Assembly (NCBI GenBank): GCA_002414205.1
Contig: DHYQ01000034.1
Span: 3,502-13,767 of the forward strand
From: Gallionellaceae bacterium UBA5126
Lineage (GTDB): Bacteria; Pseudomonadota; Gammaproteobacteria; Burkholderiales; Gallionellaceae
Length of the DNA stretch: 10,266 bases
Direction of reading: 5' to 3'
Below the pieces are notes generated by a model, which worked only from the letters and a program-made list of their open reading frames with translations, ran no database searches and was not told the origin of the DNA. Both the position numbers and the translations under genes were made by a program. Shown here piece by piece: positions 6,785-10,266 of this stretch. Within the stretch, counting starts at the first letter, position 1, and each line of letters starts with the position of its first letter.

Positions 6785-6816
6785 ACAATATTTGTCAACC
6801 CACTGACAAATATTGT
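6785..6816. promoter_or_regulatory. 13-bp perfect inverted repeat, likely activator site
   Basis: ACAATATTTGTCA (6785-6797) and TGACAAATATTGT (6804-6816) are exact reverse complements around a 6-base spacer. It lies about 98-129 bases upstream of the predicted pilin transcription start and 40 bases beyond the prpR stop. The AT-rich stem and lack of a following T run make an intrinsic terminator unlikely, so a dimeric regulator site for the pilin promoter is preferred. The binding protein is not known; PilR is the first candidate. Confidence 0.6.
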
Positions 6817-6856
6817 CTATATCCAGCGCTTGAAACTTACAAGCCATGCCCACTGC

Positions 6857-8527
6857 TTATTCCGCATCACTTGATCCTGCTTCCGTCGGTTCAATTTCGC
6901 TGGACGTGCTCACCTGCGATACCGCCGCCTCTTCCCGCAAGCGCCGCCACAACGTGGTACGGCTTACCCCCAGATGGGCAGCCAATGCCGCGCGATTGCC
7001 AGCGAACTCTGCCAAAGCACGCTGCAAGGTGGGCGGTGGCGACGCAACCGCCGCCTGCACCGGCAGCGCCACAGGTGCCAGTTCTGGTGCCACCCGTCGC
7101 AAAAATCCCGGTGACAGACTTTGCAACGGCGTGGCGGCCAAAAATAATGCCGTGCGTTCCATCACATTACGTAACTCGCGCACATTGCCCGGCCAAGAGT
7201 AGTGCAACAGTAAGTTGGCACAGGTTTGCAACTCGGCAGACACATTGGGATGTGGGCGCGCTCCCAAGGCGGCCAGCGCACTTTTCAACAGCCATTCCGC
7301 CAGTGGCAAGATGTCGCTGGTGCGCTCACGCAGCGGCGGCGTGCGCAGACGCAGTACCGCCAAGCGATAGTACAAATCCGCCCGAAACAAACCATCCGCC
7401 ACACGCTGCAATAAATCGCAGTGCGTGGCGCTGACAATGCGCACCTGAACCGGAATGGGGCGCGTCCCCCCTACCCTGACCACCTCACGCTCTTCCAGCA
7501 CGCGCAACAAGCGGGTTTGCAAGGTCAGCGGCATTTCACCGATTTCATCCAGAAACAGCGTGCCGCGATGTGCCGCTTCAAACAATCCGGCATGTCCGCC
7601 GCGTCGTGAGCCGGTAAACGCGCCCTCCTCATAACCAAACAACTCCGCCTCCAGCAAGGATTCGGCAATCGCCCCGCAATTCACGGCCAAAAATGGCCGA
7701 TTTCCCCCTTGTGCCAACAAGCTCTCACGGTGTATCGCCTGCGCCACCAACTCTTTGCCGGTACCGGTTTCGCCCTGAATCAGCACCGTTGCCGGAGATT
7801 TGGCAAACAGCACCACCGATTGACGCAAACTCTCCATTAACGCAGAGTCGCCACGCAATTGATGTAATCCATGCCGGGCACGCAAAGATTCCTCGCCACG
7901 GCGGACACGATGGCGCCGCCCTTCCAATGGCATCAACTGGGCAATTTCCAAAGCATCCTCAAATGCCGCGCGTATGGTTTGTGCGGAATACATGAATACC
8001 GCCGCCAAACCGGCTTCCTCAGCCAAGCGTGCCACCAAACCGGTGCCGACAATGGCTTGCACCCCCAGCGCCTTCATTTCGCTGATCTGCATACGCGCAT
8101 CTTCCACGGTGACATAAGCGCACTGAATAATCTCCAAGCCAAATGTCTCCTGGAACTCGGCCAACTCCGGCATCGTTTCCTGATAACTCACCAGCGCAAT
8201 GTGATCGGTCAATTTCCGCGCCCGCGCCAAGGCACGCATGACATCAAAACCGCTGGCCCTGGCAATCACAACCGGTACCGATAGACGACTTTTCAAGTAA
8301 GCGCCATTGGAACCCGCCGCAATCACCGCATCACAACGCTCATGATTCAGGCGTTCACGAATATGCTGCACAGCCTCTTCATAACCGAGGTTAATCACCT
8401 CGATATGCGCCCGCTGATCAAACTCCGGGGCGATATCCCGGAACAATTCATTTAAACGCGTGATGGAAACCGTCCAGATAATCGGCTTATCCACTTCCTC
8501 ATGCGTCGAATAGAGCGCTTTTGCCAT
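6857..8527 (-). CDS. prpR: Propionate catabolism operon regulator PrpR (sigma-54 activator)
   Basis: PrpR activates the prp operon with sigma-54 in response to 2-methylcitrate. The 556-residue protein shows the PrpR sensor domain at about 14-200 ([23 protein letters not shown]), the AAA+ domain at about 225-465 with Walker A GETGTGKE (252-259), the sigma-54 contact loop GAFTGS (302-307) and Walker [11 protein letters not shown] (322-331), and a Fis-type helix-turn-helix at about 500-530 ([20 protein letters not shown]). Family members often have Ser in place of the final Ala of GAFTGA. After the helix-turn-helix comes a 26-residue Ser/Glu-rich tail. The ATG at 8527 has no strong ribosome site. 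It is divergent from prpB, the usual arrangement. No clear terminator follows, so some read-through toward the pilin gene is possible. Confidence 0.95.
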   Translation of the reverse strand: MAKALYSTHEEVDKPIIWTVSITRLNELFRDIAPEFDQRAHIEVINLGYEEAVQHIRERLNHERCDAVIAAGSNGAYLKSRLSVPVVIARASGFDVMRALARARKLTDHIALVSYQETMPELAEFQETFGLEIIQCAYVTVEDARMQISEMKALGVQAIVGTGLVARLAEEAGLAAVFMYSAQTIRAAFEDALEIAQLMPLEGRRHRVRRGEESLRARHGLHQLRGDSALMESLRQSVVLFAKSPATVLIQGETGTGKELVAQAIHRESLLAQGGNRPFLAVNCGAIAESLLEAELFGYEEGAFTGSRRGGHAGLFEAAHRGTLFLDEIGEMPLTLQTRLLRVLEEREVVRVGGTRPIPVQVRIVSATHCDLLQRVADGLFRADLYYRLAVLRLRTPPLRERTSDILPLAEWLLKSALAALGARPHPNVSAELQTCANLLLHYSWPGNVRELRNVMERTALFLAATPLQSLSPGFLRRVAPELAPVALPVQAAVASPPPTLQRALAEFAGNRAALAAHLGVSRTTLWRRLREEAAVSQVSTSSEIEPTEAGSSDAE

Positions 8528-8556
8528 GTTTCAAATATTTCCATATTTATTTCATT

Positions 8557-8574
8557 TGTTTCACAATTGAAACA
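8557..8574. promoter_or_regulatory. TGTTTCA-N4-TGAAACA dyad, probable PrpR operator
   Basis: TGTTTCA (8557-8563) and TGAAACA (8568-8574) form a perfect 7-bp dyad with 4 bases between the arms. A further TGTTTCA sits at 8527-8533 over the prpR start codon. The dyad lies about 190-207 bases before the predicted prpB start, suited to an enhancer-type activator, and overlaps the predicted prpR -10 element, which suggests autoregulation. Binding by PrpR is an inference from position and symmetry. Confidence 0.6.
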
Positions 8575-8599
8575 TAAAATCAGCAAAATGTCAGAGCAA
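8571..8599 (-). promoter_or_regulatory. Possible sigma-70 promoter of prpR
   Basis: The minus strand has TTGCTC (8594-8599) and TATGTT (8571-8576) separated by exactly 17 bases. Transcription would begin near 8564, giving a leader of about 37 bases. The match is moderate; no better pair was seen in this gap. Confidence 0.4.
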
Positions 8600-8669
8600 G
8601 CCTTGTGTGGCCAATAGAAATACTCCGTATGAACCGGCATAGTTAAAAAATATGAACGAAATTAGTTAT

Positions 8670-8694
8670 TAAAAATCATACTGATAAAAATCAT
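8670..8694. repeat. Short direct repeat in the prpR-prpB gap
   Basis: TAAAAATCAT occurs at 8670-8679 and again at 8685-8694, 15 bases apart. It lies between the probable PrpR dyad and the sigma-54 promoter, where a DNA-bending protein such as IHF is often needed. The minus strand has only a near match to an IHF site here (TATCAG-N4-ATT), so no IHF call is made. The rest of the 275-base gap is AT-rich and holds no other gene. Confidence 0.3.
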
Positions 8695-8737
8695 TGGCAA
8701 TATAAAATAATTCGCATAAAGCGTAGTACGGCGGTTA

Positions 8738-8752
8738 TGGCACAGGGTTTGC
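8738..8752 (+). promoter_or_regulatory. Sigma-54 promoter of prpBC
   Basis: TGGCACAGGGTTTGC contains TGGCAC and TTGC with 10 bases between GG and GC, matching the -24/-12 consensus at all key positions. Transcription should start near 8764, giving a leader of about 39 bases to the prpB ATG at 8803. This agrees with the divergent gene for PrpR, a sigma-54 activator. Confidence 0.92.
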
Positions 8753-8770
8753 GTTAAGATAGCGCAGTCA

Positions 8771-8783
8771 TTTCAATGAAACA
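8771..8783. promoter_or_regulatory. Second TGAAACA-type site in the prpB leader
   Basis: TTTCAATGAAACA contains TTTCA and TGAAA in inverted orientation plus a full TGAAACA heptamer (8777-8783), the same heptamer as in the upstream dyad. It lies just after the predicted start of transcription. Binding there would be more likely to hinder than help transcription, so it may be chance or an operator for feedback. Confidence 0.35.
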
Positions 8784-8802
8784 TTTCAACAAGGTGAACA
8801 GC

Positions 8803-9690
8803 ATGACCACAATTTCCGCAGGTGCCGCTTTCCGCAAGGCGATGCAAGAAGAGTCCCCGCTTCAGGTCGTCGGTGCAATCAATGCCAACCACGCGCTGCT
8901 GGCGAAACGTGCCGGTTTCCGCGCCATTTACCTGTCCGGTGGCGGCGTGGCCGCTGGCTCGCTGGGCTTGCCCGATTTGGGCATTTCCAATCTGGATGAC
9001 GTACTGACCGACGTGCGCCGCATCACCGACGTGTGCGACGTGCCGCTACTGGTGGATGTGGATACCGGCTTTGGCTCCTCCGCCTTCAACGTCGCCCGTA
9101 CCGTGCGCGCCATGGTGAAGTTCGGCGCAGCCGCCATTCACATTGAAGATCAGGTCGGCGCCAAGCGTTGCGGTCATCGCCCCAATAAGGAAATCGTCAC
9201 CAAGCAGGAAATGGTCGATCGCATCAAGGCTGCTGTGGATGCGCGTACCGATGAAAATTTCGTCATCATGGCCCGCACCGATGCGCTGGCGGTGGAAGGG
9301 CTGGACGCCGCTGTGGAGCGTGCCGTGGCTTGCGTGGAAGCCGGGGCGGACATGATTTTCCCCGAAGCCATTACCAGCTTGGAAATGTATCGCACCTTTG
9401 CCGATGCGGTAAAAGTGCCCATCTTGGCCAATATCACCGAATTCGGTGCCACCCCGCTGTTCACCGTGGATCAGTTGCGCGATTCTGGCGTCGGTCTGGT
9501 GCTGTACCCGCTGTCGGCCTTCCGCGCCATGAACCGCGCTGCGGAAAATGTGTACACCGCGATTCGCCGCGACGGCACGCAACAAAATGTGGTTGATACC
9601 ATGCAAACCCGCATGGAGCTGTACGATCGCATCAACTACCATGATTTCGAGCAACGTCTGGACGCGCTGTTTGCGCAAGGGAAAAAGTAA
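8803..9690 (+). CDS. prpB: 2-methylisocitrate lyase PrpB
   Basis: Splits (2R,3S)-2-methylisocitrate into pyruvate and succinate, the last step of the 2-methylcitrate cycle for propionyl-CoA. The ATG at 8803 follows AAGGTGA (8791-8797) and gives 295 residues, matching the family; the in-frame ATG at 8776 is only about 12 bases after the predicted transcript start and has no ribosome site. The catalytic loop KRCGH is at 121-125 with Cys123, and Asp58, Asp85 and Asp87 (VDVDTGFG) match the metal- and substrate-binding residues at the same numbers as E. coli PrpB. The isocitrate lyase paralogue is much longer, so PrpB is secure. It is the first gene of the operon, with prpC 109 bases downstream past a REP-like pair. 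Confidence 0.97.
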   Translation: MTTISAGAAFRKAMQEESPLQVVGAINANHALLAKRAGFRAIYLSGGGVAAGSLGLPDLGISNLDDVLTDVRRITDVCDVPLLVDVDTGFGSSAFNVARTVRAMVKFGAAAIHIEDQVGAKRCGHRPNKEIVTKQEMVDRIKAAVDARTDENFVIMARTDALAVEGLDAAVERAVACVEAGADMIFPEAITSLEMYRTFADAVKVPILANITEFGATPLFTVDQLRDSGVGLVLYPLSAFRAMNRAAENVYTAIRRDGTQQNVVDTMQTRMELYDRINYHDFEQRLDALFAQGKK

Positions 9691-9700
9691 GCTGCACAGG

Positions 9701-9762
9701 CGTAGGTGCGAATTTATTCGCACGCTTGGGGCAAAAGATGTGCGAATAAATTCGCACCTACG
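9701..9762. repeat. REP-like inverted pair between prpB and prpC
   Basis: A 23-base arm at 9701-9723, starting CGTAGGTGCGAA, is repeated perfectly in inverted orientation at 9740-9762 with a 16-base spacer. Each arm is itself a hairpin (GTGCGAAT and ATTCGCAC around TT) with a 5' GTAG foot. This is the structure of a REP doublet and closely resembles REP sequences I know from Pseudomonas and related genomes. It starts 10 bases after the prpB stop. Its stem sequence differs from that of the element between fabD and fabG, so the two belong to different families. Confidence 0.88.
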
Positions 9763-9799
9763 GTTGGATTGAATTTAATTTACGTTTAAGGAGCGAGTA

Positions 9800-10266
9800 A
9801 TGAGTGAAGCTGTCGCCGCATTTAAACCCAAAAAATCGGTTGCCCTGTCCGGCGTGACCGCTGGCAACACCGCGCTGTGCACCGTTGGCAAAACCGGCAA
9901 CGATTTGCACTATCGCGGCTATGACATTCTGGACATTGCCACCACCTGCGAATTTGAAGAAATCGCCTATTTGCTGGTACATGGCAAGCTGCCCACTGCC
10001 TCCGAGCTGGCCGGTTACAAAACCAAGCTGAAGGGCTTGCGTGGCCTGCCCGCCAGCGTCAAGGCCGTGCTGGAAAACCTGCCTGCCGCCACCCATCCCA
10101 TGGACGTGATGCGCACCGGCGTTTCCACCCTGGGCTGCGTGTTGCCGGAAAAGGATGACCACAATCTGCAAGGTGCACGCGACATCGCCGATCGCCTGAT
10201 GGCGTCGCTGGGTTCCATGTTGCTGTACTGGTACCACTTCAGCCACAACGGCAAGCGCATCGAAGT
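9800..10266 (+). CDS. prpC: 2-methylcitrate synthase PrpC (3' partial)
   Basis: Condenses propionyl-CoA with oxaloacetate to 2-methylcitrate, the entry step of the cycle. The ATG at 9800 has AAGGAG (9788-9793) six bases upstream. The 155 codons present run off the window end and translate to MSEAVAAFKPKKSVALSG, then LHYRGYDILDIA and EEIAYLLVHGKLP, the conserved N-terminal blocks of PrpC-type citrate synthases. The catalytic His and Asp residues lie in the missing part. The short N-terminus and the prp context separate it from the longer GltA citrate synthase of central metabolism. Confidence 0.95.
   Translation, partial: MSEAVAAFKPKKSVALSGVTAGNTALCTVGKTGNDLHYRGYDILDIATTCEFEEIAYLLVHGKLPTASELAGYKTKLKGLRGLPASVKAVLENLPAATHPMDVMRTGVSTLGCVLPEKDDHNLQGARDIADRLMASLGSMLLYWYHFSHNGKRIE

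Noticed and set aside
6828..6844. GCTTG/CAAGC stem as a terminator for prpR
   Set aside because: The stem is only 5 bp and no T run follows on the minus strand.

Overview
The window is ordinary chromosomal DNA of a Gram-negative bacterium, most likely a betaproteobacterium. The evidence is a fabD-fabG pair, a bcp / PIN-PhoH / msrB / yciB gene string, a sigma-54-type type IV pilin gene, and a divergent prpR-prpBC locus. The genus cannot be fixed from this sequence; a Neisseriales-like or neighbouring lineage is my best guess. No phage, plasmid, transposase, tRNA, rRNA or CRISPR array was found.

Layout. (1) 1-1726, plus strand: fabD (5' end outside the window) and fabG, fatty-acid synthesis, with a two-hairpin REP-like element between them. 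acpP, which usually follows fabG, is absent. (2) 1727-1911: AT-rich gap with an inverted repeat and a hairpin. (3) 1912-3069: a secreted bacterial expansin (double-psi beta-barrel plus CBM63-like domain) with a long disordered tail that carries five spaced Arg-Trp motifs; a strong terminator follows. (4) 3191-6046, plus strand: a probable four-gene operon of Bcp/PrxQ peroxiredoxin, PIN-PhoH ATPase, MsrB and septation protein YciB, ending in a bidirectional terminator. (5) 6158-6640, minus strand: type IV pilin with a sigma-54 promoter and likely upstream activator sites. (6) 6857-8527, minus strand: prpR, divergent from prpB and prpC (3' end outside the window), the first genes of the 2-methylcitrate cycle for propionate breakdown. 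A near-consensus sigma-54 promoter drives prpBC, and TGTTTCA/TGAAACA dyads probably bind PrpR. A second, different REP-like pair lies between prpB and prpC.

How the parts work together. fabD and fabG supply malonyl-ACP and reduce beta-ketoacyl-ACP. PrpR should sense 2-methylcitrate and activate sigma-54 transcription of prpBC. PrpC condenses propionyl-CoA with oxaloacetate, and PrpB later splits 2-methylisocitrate to pyruvate and succinate. Bcp and MsrB are both oxidative-damage functions, co-transcribed with an RNA-linked PIN-PhoH protein and an envelope protein.

I see no clearly new multi-gene system. The points most worth a second look are the expansin tail, the two GTAG-headed REP doublets placed inside operons, the missing acpP, and the two sigma-54 control regions.
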